This document shows, piece by piece, positions 25,686 through 33,714 of a stretch of 64,000 nt of DNA. The translations under genes and the position numbers were made by a program. The stretch lies in the NCBI GenBank assembly GCA_965602035.1, contig OZ271919.1:2480001-2544000 (forward strand), in the 5' to 3' direction. Origin of the DNA: Natronospirillum sp965602035 (GTDB lineage Bacteria; Pseudomonadota; Gammaproteobacteria; Pseudomonadales; Natronospirillaceae). The notes under the pieces are model-generated. The model was not told the DNA's origin, did no database searches, and saw only the letters and a program-made list of their open reading frames with translations. The stretch's first letter is position 1; each line of letters starts with the position of its first letter.

Positions 25686-26419
25686 TGAAACTCTCTGAAT
25701 ACAAAGACTGGAAAGCCGCTGCCGCTGCCCACTGGGACCCGATCATTGCCCAGGTGTTGACCGACGTCGCCGACCAGGACTGGCAGCCCGAGTACGGCCC
25801 GAGCGAGGACATCAGCAAGCTGCAGGCCGAGCTGCGCAGCCACCTGGACGCGTTCGACGCAGCAGTCACCAGCTACCGCGACGACAACAGCCGGCGGGGC
25901 CCGTTCATTGATGTGCTGATGAGCCAGCTCTTCTACATCAACGTGGCGGTGGCGCAGCCCTCGCCCCTGGAGCCAGTGGCTGTGCCGGCCCTAATCGACG
26001 GCGAGGATGGCGAAGACCTGCGGCAGCTCTTCGCCTGGTGGCGCCAGGACCTGCCGGACTTCACCGGCTTTTTCCAGGTGCTGTATAACGGCACCCCGCA
26101 AATGCCCGTCTATGATCCGCTGACCGAGCCGCCGACCACCAGCGTGGATGGTGTGTTCTCGCTCGGCACTACCGAGGCGTTCAGCGCCGCTCTGGCCGCG
26201 TTCAGCGGGTACGTGGCCGACGATTTGGCGCGCCTGCAGCAACTGCCCCTGCAGGTGCAGGCCAACACCCGCGACCGCGTGGCTTACGGCATCTTCGCCG
26301 GGCGTGAGGCCGTGATTGAGCCGAACCCGGTCGACAACCGCGACTACTTACTGAAGGACATGCGGGCACAGAACGTGCTCGATGAATTCAACTGGACCAT
26401 CCGAGGACTGAACCTGTGA
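25685..26419 (+). CDS. Unrecognised tail-region protein
   Basis: A 244-residue acidic, mostly helical soluble protein, Trp-rich near the N-terminus (YKDWKAAAAAHWDP). Start overlaps the V stop and its stop overlaps the PAAR gene start, so it is coupled to spike components. No family recognised; a spike- or baseplate-linked role is suggested only by context. Confidence 0.6.
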   Translation: MKLSEYKDWKAAAAAHWDPIIAQVLTDVADQDWQPEYGPSEDISKLQAELRSHLDAFDAAVTSYRDDNSRRGPFIDVLMSQLFYINVAVAQPSPLEPVAVPALIDGEDGEDLRQLFAWWRQDLPDFTGFFQVLYNGTPQMPVYDPLTEPPTTSVDGVFSLGTTEAFSAALAAFSGYVADDLARLQQLPLQVQANTRDRVAYGIFAGREAVIEPNPVDNRDYLLKDMRAQNVLDEFNWTIRGLNL

Positions 26420-26724
26420 CCCTGCCCCTGGCGAGAGTGAACGACATTACCACCGGCATCTGCTGCACACACAGCAACCCGAGTTGCATTCCGATGACCG
26501 GGCTGGTCGCCCAGGGCGCCGCTACCGTCAGCGCAGAAGGTCTGCCAGTGGCCCGACTGAACGACACGATCATAGGCGCCTGCGGCCACACCGGCATCAT
26601 CGCCAGCGGCTCGCCAACGGTCAGCGCAGAAGGCCTTCCGGTGGCCCGAGTGGGCGACTCTCATGCGGGGAGTTTTACGGGGTCGATTGGGGGTGGTTCC
26701 GCGACGGTGGGGGCTGGAGCTTAA
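26416..26724 (+). CDS. PAAR-domain spike-tip protein
   Basis: A 102-residue PAAR-like protein. Two copies of (T)VSAEGLPVAR(L/V)(N/G)D and the segment CGHTGIIASGSPTV match the PAAR fold, which forms a sharp, metal-stabilised cone on spike trimers. Cys and His residues (ICCTH, CGHTG) could bind the metal. GTG start inside the overlapping stop of the previous gene. P2 GpV carries its own tip, so a separate PAAR protein fits the shorter V here. Confidence 0.82.
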   Translation: MTLPLARVNDITTGICCTHSNPSCIPMTGLVAQGAATVSAEGLPVARLNDTIIGACGHTGIIASGSPTVSAEGLPVARVGDSHAGSFTGSIGGGSATVGAGA

Positions 26725-27008
26725 AGCGTGGCAAACCTTGGAAATTCTGGCTTCTCCTGCGCGTGCAGACGCAAAGAAAACTCAGGGCCGCGCCGGCAGC
26801 CCAGTGGGCGCGACCTGAAGTCGAACACAAACCGCGCATCACGGCCTAAGGCAGGCCCAAGCGGAAGCGGGCGTTCAACAGCGCGCCGAACCGGGATAAT
26901 CGGGCTCTTCAAACTGACGCGGGCATCTATCGGATCAGTGACCAGGTTGCGGAGCATGGGTTCACCAAAATAACGATTTCCACCGCGTAACCAGAAATTG
27001 TTGTTCAT
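26721..27008 (-). CDS. Possible minus-strand moron gene
   Basis: A 95-codon frame starting MNNNFWLRGGNRYF, with GAGAGGTG five to six bases before the ATG at 27008. It is the only reverse-strand candidate in the tail module and lies between the fibre/spike block and FI, the same place where P2 carries its reverse-oriented Z/fun gene. Composition is basic and low in complexity, no family is recognised, and a plus-strand frame (GTG 26728-26973) covers the same DNA. Either or neither may be real. Confidence 0.3.
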   Translation of the reverse strand: MNNNFWLRGGNRYFGEPMLRNLVTDPIDARVSLKSPIIPVRRAVERPLPLGPALGRDARFVFDFRSRPLGCRRGPEFSLRLHAQEKPEFPRFATL

Positions 27009-27075
27009 TCCACACCTCTCGCTTATCGGTCACCGGGTTAGAAGAGATTACCCGGTTGCGTGAATAATTATAGCC

Positions 27076-27094
27076 TGTAAGACCCCCACTTACA
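27076..27094 (+). promoter_or_regulatory. Late-gene activator box 3 (before FI operon)
   Basis: TGTAAGACCCCCACTTACA, one base from box 2, in the ~180-bp gap before the sheath gene. A CTATGAG element at 27131-27137 could be the -10, placing transcription start 55-60 bp from the dyad centre, as for Ogr-type promoters. Confidence 0.75.
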
Positions 27095-27194
27095 CCCCTG
27101 AAGCCTGCCCACCTGCTGCCGTTCTGGCCACTATGAGTACCTACATTGCTGATTGAGCGCAGCCCTGACTGCAACCACCACCCAGGAGCACGTC

Positions 27195-28364
27195 ATGCCC
27201 GATTCATACCACCACGGCGTCCGGGTCATCGAGATCAACGATGGCACGCGCACGATCCGTTTCCCGTCATCAGCCGTTGTCGGGCTGCTGGCCCACGCCT
27301 CCGATGCTGATGCCGATGCATTTCCCCTGGACACTCCGGTTCTGATCACGGACCTGGATGATGCGCTGGGCAATGCCGGTACCGAAGGAACTCTGGCCGA
27401 CAGCCTCAAAGGCATCCGGGCTCAGGCAGATCCAATTGTTGTCGCTGTGCGCATTGATGAGGGCGTCGATCCAACAGAGACAGAAACCAATGCCATCGGC
27501 ACGGTCACCGCTGAGGGTATGAAGACCGGCCTGCAGGCCTTTTTGTCGGCAGAGCAATCGCTGGGCGTAAAGCCTCGCATTTTGGGCGCCCCGGGTATCG
27601 ACACTCAGGCGGTAACAACGGAGCTGGCCGTGATTGCCGGCAAGCTCCGTGCGTTCGCATACGCCACGTGCGAAGGCTGTGCCACCAAGGAAGAGGCATC
27701 AACGTACCGGGACCTCTTCAGCGCTCGAGAGCTCATGCTGCTGTGGCCTGATTGGAAGGCTTACGACTCAGTGGCGGGAACGTCTAATCAGACCAGCGCA
27801 GTCGCCTATGCGCTGGGCTTGCGGGCGAAGATCGACACTGAGACCGGCTGGCACAAGACACTGTCGAATGTTGCCGTCAGCGGTGTCACCGGCATCACCA
27901 AGGATGTGCACTGGGACCTGCAGGACCCGAATACCGATGCAGGGTTCCTGAATGAGGCGGACATTACCACCCTGATCAACCGCACCGGTTTCCGTTTCTG
28001 GGGCTCGCGCACCTGCTCGGATGACCCGCTCTTCGCATTCGAGAACTACACGCGCACGGCGCAGATTCTGTCGGACACCATCGCTGATGCGCACATGTGG
28101 GCCGTTGACAAGCCCATGCATCCGACCCTGGCAAAGGACATCATCGAGGGCATCAATGCCGCTTTCCGGCGCCTGAAGAACCAGGGCTTCATCATCGACG
28201 CGAACGCCTGGCTGGACGAAACAGCCAACACGGAAGCCACGCTCAAGGAAGGCAAGCTGTTCATCGACTACGACTACACGCCGGTGCCGCCGCTGGAAAA
28301 CCTGCTGCTGCGCCAACGCATCACCGACCGGTACCTGGCTGAATTCGCCAGCCGGGTAAACTGA
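27195..28364 (+). CDS. FI: Tail sheath protein FI
   Basis: Contractile sheath subunit of 389 residues. Family blocks: YHHGVRVIEINDGTRTI at the N-terminus, VVGLLAHA, PVLITDLDDAL, FWGSRTCSDDPLFAFENYTRTAQILSDTI and the C-terminal YTPVPPLENLLLRQRITDRYL. The ATG at 27195 has AGGAGCACG upstream; the frame extends to 27153 without a ribosome site. Confidence 0.95.
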   Translation: MPDSYHHGVRVIEINDGTRTIRFPSSAVVGLLAHASDADADAFPLDTPVLITDLDDALGNAGTEGTLADSLKGIRAQADPIVVAVRIDEGVDPTETETNAIGTVTAEGMKTGLQAFLSAEQSLGVKPRILGAPGIDTQAVTTELAVIAGKLRAFAYATCEGCATKEEASTYRDLFSARELMLLWPDWKAYDSVAGTSNQTSAVAYALGLRAKIDTETGWHKTLSNVAVSGVTGITKDVHWDLQDPNTDAGFLNEADITTLINRTGFRFWGSRTCSDDPLFAFENYTRTAQILSDTIADAHMWAVDKPMHPTLAKDIIEGINAAFRRLKNQGFIIDANAWLDETANTEATLKEGKLFIDYDYTPVPPLENLLLRQRITDRYLAEFASRVN

Positions 28365-28380
28365 TAGGAGCCTGTGAACC

Positions 28381-28890
28381 ATGGCACTGCCGAAAAAACT
28401 GAAAGACTTCAACCTGTTCGGCGATGGCGACACCTGGCGTGGCCAGATCGCTGAACTCAGCCTGCCAAAACTCGCGCGCTCCATGGAAGAGTACCGCGGG
28501 GCCGGCATGGACGGCACCGTAGAGCTCGACATGGGCCAGGAGAAGATCGAGTTCGAATGGACGGCCGGCGGCATGATCGAGGCCATCTTCGACGCATTTG
28601 GCGCGGTCGAGATCGACAGCACCATGCTGCGTTTTGCGGGTTCCTACGAGCGTGACGACACCGGCGACATCGTGCCGGTGGAAATTGTTGTGCGCGGCCG
28701 GCACCGGGAGATTGACCCGGGCACGGCCAAGAACGGCGATAGCAACGAAATCTCGGTCACGACCACCTGCAGTTATTACAAGCTCACCATTGGTGGGCAA
28801 GACGTGATTGAAATCGACGTGCCAGGCTACGTGTTCAATGTACGCGGCACCGACAAGCTGGCGCAGCGGCGAGCAGCCATTGGCGCCTGA
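28381..28890 (+). CDS. FII: Major tail tube protein FII
   Basis: Inner tube subunit, 169 residues, P2 FII family: LPKKLKDFNLFGDGDTWRGQIAEL at the N-terminus and VEIVVRGRHREIDPGTAKNGDSNE in the middle. Lies 16 bp after FI with AGGAGCC upstream. Confidence 0.95.
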   Translation: MALPKKLKDFNLFGDGDTWRGQIAELSLPKLARSMEEYRGAGMDGTVELDMGQEKIEFEWTAGGMIEAIFDAFGAVEIDSTMLRFAGSYERDDTGDIVPVEIVVRGRHREIDPGTAKNGDSNEISVTTTCSYYKLTIGGQDVIEIDVPGYVFNVRGTDKLAQRRAAIGA

Positions 28891-28915
28891 TCCGACTCAA
28901 TAAAGGGAACCTGAA

Positions 28916-29218
28916 ATGACACAGAAAACGAACGCCGCAGCGCCCGTCAGCATTGAGCTGGAAACGCCGATCAAGCGAGAGGGGGACGACATCACCACCC
29001 TGACTCTGCGCAAGCCTAACTCCGGCGAGCTGCGTGGTGTGTCGCTGACGGACCTGCTCAACATGGATGTTGCGGCGCTCACAAAGGTGATACCCCGCAT
29101 TACCGCACCGACCATCACCGAGGCGGACGTGCGCCAAATGGACGTTGCCGACCTGGTTTCGGTGGGGGGCGAGGTCGCCGGTTTTTTGCTGCCGAAGCGG
29201 ATGAAGCAGACGGACTGA
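28916..29218 (+). CDS. E: Tail assembly chaperone E
   Basis: 100-residue P2 GpE-type tail assembly protein (IELETPIKREGDDITTLTLRKPNSGELRG). Near its 3' end lies the heptamer TTTTTTG (29182-29188) in the phase G-GT-T.TTT.TTG. A -1 slip there leads into the E' frame and gives a fusion of about 151 residues, as in P2. Confidence 0.92.
   Translation: MTQKTNAAAPVSIELETPIKREGDDITTLTLRKPNSGELRGVSLTDLLNMDVAALTKVIPRITAPTITEADVRQMDVADLVSVGGEVAGFLLPKRMKQTD
29182..29188 (+). promoter_or_regulatory. Programmed -1 frameshift slippery site
   Basis: TTTTTTG in the E zero frame as T TTT TTG. Re-reading in -1 enters the frame of E' (29251-29370) without meeting a stop. The same T6G heptamer is the established site in P2 gene E. 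Confidence 0.88.
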
Positions 29219-29250
29219 ACCTTGCCCTGCCGGCTCTGGTAGACGATGCC

Positions 29251-29370
29251 ATGGCCGACCTGGCCATCACTTTTCACTGGCGCCCTGGGGACATGGATGT
29301 CATGCCACTGGCGGAACTCGCCGCCTGGCGCGAACGGGCCCGCCGACGCAATAACCCTGAGGACAAGTAA
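29251..29370 (+). CDS. E': Tail protein E' (GpE+E' extension)
   Basis: A 39-codon frame (MADLAITFHWRPGDMDVMP, then LAELAAWRERARRRNN) matching the short P2 GpE' family. In P2 it is made only as part of the E-E' fusion by -1 frameshifting, a feature shared with many long-tailed phages whose G/GT proteins chaperone the tape measure. Here the -1 frame is open from 29185 to the stop at 29368-29370, so the fusion is possible. Its stop overlaps the T start (TAATG). Confidence 0.88.
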   Translation: MADLAITFHWRPGDMDVMPLAELAAWRERARRRNNPEDK

Positions 29371-31901
29371 TGTCGCGCGATCTCCGCCTGCAGGTCATCC
29401 TCGACGCCGCGGACCGGGTAACCGGGCCGCTCAAGAAGATCCGGCGCGGCAGCTCCGCCACCGCTGATTCCCTACGTGAAAACAAGGATCAGTTGCGTGC
29501 CCTGCAAAAACAACAGCGCGATATTCAGAGCTATAAAACCCTGCAGACGCAGATTAACCGCACCTCTGACCGGTTCAATGAAGCCCAGCGCCGTGTGCGC
29601 GAAATGCGCGAGCAGATGCAGCGCGGGGAAGGCACCACCAAGAAGTTTCGCAAGGAATTCCAGAAGGCGAACACCTCCGCTCAGGATCTGCATCGCACGC
29701 TGCGCCAGAAAAAGCAGTCGCTGAAGGAAAGCCAGACCTCCCTGGAACAGGCCGGCATAAGCACCAGCAATCTGAGTGGTGATGAAAAGCGCCTCACGGA
29801 GCGCGTTGACCAGGCCAACAAGTCCCTGCGACGACAGCAGGACCAGCTGAAGCGCACGGCGGATCGCCAACGCCAGCTCAGCCAGGCAAAACGCAAATTC
29901 GACCAGCAGATGGGCCGTGCCGGTGCCATCACAGGTGCAGGCACTCGCGCCTTTGCAGCCGGCGGAGCCCAGCTCTACGCGGGCAACCGCTTGCTCTCAA
30001 CCGGCATGGACTTTGATGCTCAAATGAGCCAGGTCCAGGCCCTCACCAGGCTAGACAAAGACAGCGAGAAACTGGCTGCCATCAGAGAACAGGCTCGTGA
30101 GCTCGGCGCAAGCACCACCTTCAGCGCGGGCCAGGCCGCCGGCGCACAAGGCTTCCTTGCAATGGCAGGCTTTGATCCGGATGCCATCATGGCCGCCATG
30201 CCGGAAATGCTGAACTTGGCGAAAGCCGGCAACACCGAGTTGGCGCAAACCGCTGACATTGCCAGCAACCTGTTATCAGCCTTCGGACTGGCGCCGGAGG
30301 AAATGGGCCGGCTTTCCGATGTACTTGTAGCCACCACGACGCGCGCTAACGTCGACCTGGAGATGCTCGGCGACACCATGAAGTATGTCGGCCCGGTCGC
30401 GCGCGACATGGGCGTATCGCTCGAGGAGGCCTCCGCCATGGCCGGCCTGCTCGGCAACATCGGCATACAGGGTAGCCAGGCCGGCACCACAATGCGGGCC
30501 ATGTTGAACCGGCTGACCAAGCAGACAGGGCCAGCGGAAGAGGCAATGCAAGCGCTCAATCTCTCTACCGTAGACCTGAACGGCAACCTGCGGCCAGTGC
30601 CGGACATCCTTACCGATGTCATGAACGCCACTAAGGACATGGGCACCGGTGAGCGCGGCAACGTCCTGCAGACCATCTTCGGCACCGAAGCGGGCGCCGG
30701 CGTTGCGGAGCTGATCAAACAACAGGGCTCCGCCGGCATCGAAGAGCTCATGGCGATACTGCGCCAGTCTGAAGGCGAAGCGGCGCGCGTATCTGATGTT
30801 ATGAGCGACAACGCCCGCGGTGACCTGGCGGCGCTCAGCAGCTCATTCCAGGATGTAGCCATCAGCATCCAGGAAGTGAACGATGGCCCTCTCCGCGAGC
30901 TCATCCAGAACATCACAACTATGACCCGCCGCGTCGGCGAGTGGGTGGAGGCCAACCCTGAGCTGGTGGCCACGCTGGCCAAGGTGGGTGGTGTCCTGGC
31001 CACCGTGGTGGCCGGTGGCGGCGCGCTCATGATGCTACTCGGCTCCGTGCTTGGCCCCATAGCGATGGCACGGTATGCCTTGTCCCTGCTCGGCATTACG
31101 CTGGGCACGATCAGTGCACCGGTCCTGGCTGTGATTGCCGGCGTTGCCGCCCTAGCTGCCGGCGCTTACTGGGTGTACAAAAACTGGGATGGCGTTGTGG
31201 CGTTCTTCCGGGATCTCTGGGACGGCGCCCTGGCTGAGTGGGACCGTTTTGTCGCCAGTCTGAAGGAAGCCATTTCCGGAGGGCTCCCGGGCGTCCTGAA
31301 ACTGATGCTCGATAACTTCCCGGTGTTCAGTCAGCTATACGATGTGTTGGCGTCAGCCGTGGAATCCCTGGGTATCGAGATACCGGAACAGTTCCGCTCG
31401 TTGGGCAGCGCGATCATTGATGGATTGATCGGGGGCCTGCTCAACGTGGGCGGCCTGAAAGACACCGTGATGGATACAGGATCAAAAGTCACTGGCTGGT
31501 TCAAGGACAAGCTCGGCATCAAATCGCCATCGCGCGTGTTCATGTCGCACGGTGAAGACACTCTCGCCGGCTTCCGACAGGGCCTGCAGAAAGGCGAGCG
31601 CAGCACGCTCAGCCAGCTTTCGGGGCTCACGCGTCGGGTAGCCGGTGCCGGTGCACTGATGGGCGCTGCCGCCATGCCGGCATTCGCCGGCGATGTAGCC
31701 CTGGACAGCCGTGGCCCCATGGGCACGCCGGCGGCCAGCCGTGCCCCGATCACCATAGAAGGCGACCGCATCGAAATCCACATTCACGCTCAGGCAGGCA
31801 CCGACAGCGAAGCGCTCGCTCGCCAGATCGAGCAAGTGCTGCGTGATCGCGAGGACGACAAGATCAGCCGAGCACGATCTGCCCTGCACGATGGAGACTG
31901 A
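29370..31901 (+). CDS. T: Tape measure protein T
   Basis: 843-residue tail length determinant. A long coiled-coil (about residues 30-180, rich in Gln, Lys, Arg) precedes a TP901-type core (GMDFDAQMSQVQALTRLD; ASTTFSAGQAAGAQGFLAMAGF; NVDLEMLGDTMKYVGPVA). Hydrophobic segments follow near residues 535-600, and the C-terminus contains KLGIKSPSRVFMSHGEDTLAGF. Matches P2 GpT in position and layout. Confidence 0.95.
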   Translation: MSRDLRLQVILDAADRVTGPLKKIRRGSSATADSLRENKDQLRALQKQQRDIQSYKTLQTQINRTSDRFNEAQRRVREMREQMQRGEGTTKKFRKEFQKANTSAQDLHRTLRQKKQSLKESQTSLEQAGISTSNLSGDEKRLTERVDQANKSLRRQQDQLKRTADRQRQLSQAKRKFDQQMGRAGAITGAGTRAFAAGGAQLYAGNRLLSTGMDFDAQMSQVQALTRLDKDSEKLAAIREQARELGASTTFSAGQAAGAQGFLAMAGFDPDAIMAAMPEMLNLAKAGNTELAQTADIASNLLSAFGLAPEEMGRLSDVLVATTTRANVDLEMLGDTMKYVGPVARDMGVSLEEASAMAGLLGNIGIQGSQAGTTMRAMLNRLTKQTGPAEEAMQALNLSTVDLNGNLRPVPDILTDVMNATKDMGTGERGNVLQTIFGTEAGAGVAELIKQQGSAGIEELMAILRQSEGEAARVSDVMSDNARGDLAALSSSFQDVAISIQEVNDGPLRELIQNITTMTRRVGEWVEANPELVATLAKVGGVLATVVAGGGALMMLLGSVLGPIAMARYALSLLGITLGTISAPVLAVIAGVAALAAGAYWVYKNWDGVVAFFRDLWDGALAEWDRFVASLKEAISGGLPGVLKLMLDNFPVFSQLYDVLASAVESLGIEIPEQFRSLGSAIIDGLIGGLLNVGGLKDTVMDTGSKVTGWFKDKLGIKSPSRVFMSHGEDTLAGFRQGLQKGERSTLSQLSGLTRRVAGAGALMGAAAMPAFAGDVALDSRGPMGTPAASRAPITIEGDRIEIHIHAQAGTDSEALARQIEQVLRDREDDKISRARSALHDGD

Positions 31902-31903
31902 CC

Positions 31904-32395
31904 ATGCCGATGATGACTTTGGGCTTGTTCGTGTTTGACCTGCCGACCGCCGCTTATCAGCGGCTTTCGCGGCAGTCGAGCTGGCGCCACAGTGAGCACA
32001 ACCGCATCGGGCAGCGCCCTGGTTACCAGTACCTCGGCCCGGGCTCCGACAAAATCACGCTCACTGGCAGCCTGTACCCCGAGCTCACGGGCGGACGCAT
32101 TTCTCTGGATCTGCTGCGCAATATGGCTGATACCGGTAAAGGCTGGCCCATGATCGAGGGCAGCGGTCGCATGTACGGCAACTGGGCGGTTACGGCCGTG
32201 GATGAAACCGACACCGTGTTCATGCGCGACGGTGTGCCGCGCAAGATCGAATTCAGCATGGACCTGGTGCGCGTTGACGAAGAAAACCCTGGCCTGCTGG
32301 CCACTGGCGTCAATGCGGCGCTGACGGGTGCCACCGGCGCCCTAGCCGGCCCGCTGAACCAGGTGCGTGACCGATTACCGGTGCCTGGCCTGTGA
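31904..32395 (+). CDS. U: Tail protein U
   Basis: P2 GpU-family tail terminator/assembly protein, 163 residues: MTLGLFVFDLPTAAYQRLSR at the start, RPGYQYLGPG-like motif, and IEFSMDLVRVDE. Two bases after T, overlaps D by 4 bp. Confidence 0.93.
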   Translation: MPMMTLGLFVFDLPTAAYQRLSRQSSWRHSEHNRIGQRPGYQYLGPGSDKITLTGSLYPELTGGRISLDLLRNMADTGKGWPMIEGSGRMYGNWAVTAVDETDTVFMRDGVPRKIEFSMDLVRVDEENPGLLATGVNAALTGATGALAGPLNQVRDRLPVPGL

Positions 32396-33393
32396 ACCCG
32401 CTCAAACCCACGCGCAAAGCCCCGGCTTACCGCATCATCGTCAATGGTGAGGACATCACGGCGGCCGTTGGCCCGCGCCTGAAGTCGCTGCGGCTCACCG
32501 ACAACCGGGGCACCGAGGCAGACACCGTGACGCTCACCCTCAATGACAACGATGGCGAGCTGGATCTGCCGCCCACCGGTGCTGAAATGCAGGTCGCTAT
32601 CGGCTGGCAGGGTGATGGCCTGGTCGACAAAGGGCTGTTCATTGTAGACGAAACCAGCCACCGCGGCCCGCCGGACCGAATATCGGTCAAAGCACGTGCG
32701 GCCAACATGCGCAAGGGGCTACCGGGGCGAAAGAGCCGCAGCTGGGAAGACACCACCATCGGTGAAGTGGTCGAGACCATCGCCGGCGAGCACAACCTGA
32801 AAGCCAGCGTATCGGACGGGCTGTCAGGCCTGCGCATTGGGTCGCTGCATCAAACTGATGAAAGTGACCTGAACCTACTCACCCGCCTGGCTGAACGCCA
32901 CGACGCCATCGCCACCATCAAGGCCGACCAGCTCCTGTTCATGCCCATGTCTTTGGCGCGCACACTCAGCGGCAAGACCATTCCCACACAACGCATTGAG
33001 CGCAGCGACACGCAGGACCACGCCTATTCAGAGGCCGACCGCGAAACCGTCACCGGCGTGCGGGCGAAATGGAACGACGTGGCCGGCGGGAGCCTGAACT
33101 GGGTTCTGGCTGGTGACTCCGAGACCACTACCGACCTCAGCGGCACATACGCCAGTGAAGACGACGCCAGGCACGCAGCCGAGGCGGAGCTGAACCGCCG
33201 GAAGCGTGGCGGGCACTCCATGGAAATTACCCTGGCAGAGGGGCAGCCAGGCTTCATTGTGGAAACACCGCTGGAGCTGCGCGGCTGGAAACCCCGCATC
33301 GACAACGCGGCCTGGGTGGCCACACAGGTGACCCACCAGATCACCGACAGCCAGGCCTACACCCTCACCTTATCGTGCGAGACCCCCCCATGA
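32392..33393 (+). CDS. D: Tail protein D
   Basis: P2 GpD-family baseplate hub/tail protein (gp27-like), 333 residues: PAYRIIVNGEDITAAVGPRLKSLRLTDNRG, GLFIVDETSHRGPPDRISVKARAA and GETVTGVRAKWNDVAGG-like block. GTG start in the U stop (GTGA). Last structural gene of the F operon. Confidence 0.93.
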   Translation: MNPLKPTRKAPAYRIIVNGEDITAAVGPRLKSLRLTDNRGTEADTVTLTLNDNDGELDLPPTGAEMQVAIGWQGDGLVDKGLFIVDETSHRGPPDRISVKARAANMRKGLPGRKSRSWEDTTIGEVVETIAGEHNLKASVSDGLSGLRIGSLHQTDESDLNLLTRLAERHDAIATIKADQLLFMPMSLARTLSGKTIPTQRIERSDTQDHAYSEADRETVTGVRAKWNDVAGGSLNWVLAGDSETTTDLSGTYASEDDARHAAEAELNRRKRGGHSMEITLAEGQPGFIVETPLELRGWKPRIDNAAWVATQVTHQITDSQAYTLTLSCETPP

Positions 33394-33566
33394 CCCGTAG
33401 ACAACGCATAATCGCCGCGCTCGCTCGGCTCATTCACCTGATCGGAGACCTGTACAATGACCACAAGCGCCGAAAGAAAAAACAGCGTGAGCAAGATATC
33501 CGCGATAACCCTGATGCTGCTTGGAATGACCGTTTCGGGGTGCGTGACGATTCAGGCCGGGAGTGA
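33390..33566 (+). CDS. Possible inner spanin subunit (Rz-like)
   Basis: A 58-residue basic protein with an N-terminal hydrophobic/amphipathic helix (IIAALARLIHLIGDLY) and the ending DNPDAAWNDRFGVRDDSG, a tail seen in small phage proteins annotated as Rz-like or DUF2681. Starts in the D stop (ATGA) and overlaps a lipoprotein gene in another frame, the usual Rz/Rz1 arrangement. It lacks a long coiled coil, so the call is tentative. Confidence 0.45.
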   Translation: MTRRQRIIAALARLIHLIGDLYNDHKRRKKKQREQDIRDNPDAAWNDRFGVRDDSGRE

Positions 33567-33687
33567 TTGCGACCTGCCGGAGGTGCCGGCACTTCCGCCG
33601 ATCAATAAAAATGGCAATGTGGTGCTCGAGCAGGAGCACCGGGAAGACTTGTTGGTTTATTTCGACCGGGTCGACCAGTGCCGGTAG
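33457..33687 (+). CDS. Probable outer spanin lipoprotein (Rz1-like)
   Basis: A 76-residue protein with signal peptide and lipobox: ISAITLMLLGMTVSGC, lipidated Cys near residue 29, then the short Pro-containing mature part CDLPEVPALPPINKNG. It overlaps the preceding small gene out of frame, as outer spanins do. Expected in the outer membrane, where it would bridge the envelope in the last lysis step. Location after D, far from the holins, is unusual. Confidence 0.65.
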   Translation: MTTSAERKNSVSKISAITLMLLGMTVSGCVTIQAGSDCDLPEVPALPPINKNGNVVLEQEHREDLLVYFDRVDQCR

Positions 33688-33701
33688 CGCCTTCCGGCAC
33701 T
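33677..33701. terminator. Hairpin at end of late operon
   Basis: AGTGCCGG / CCGGCACT form a perfect 8-bp stem around a 9-nt loop at the end of the spanin-like gene, between it and the convergent tcmP end. No T-run follows, so termination is only likely. Confidence 0.4.
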
Positions 33702-33714
33702 CCAGGGATTCATA

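Noticed and set aside
26728..26973. Plus-strand 81-codon frame after the PAAR gene
   Set aside because: GTG start without ribosome site and low-complexity basic composition; kept only as an alternative to the minus-strand frame.
30020..31108. Long antisense frame in the tape measure gene
   Set aside because: Ser/Pro/Ala-rich shadow of GC-biased codons; no start signal.
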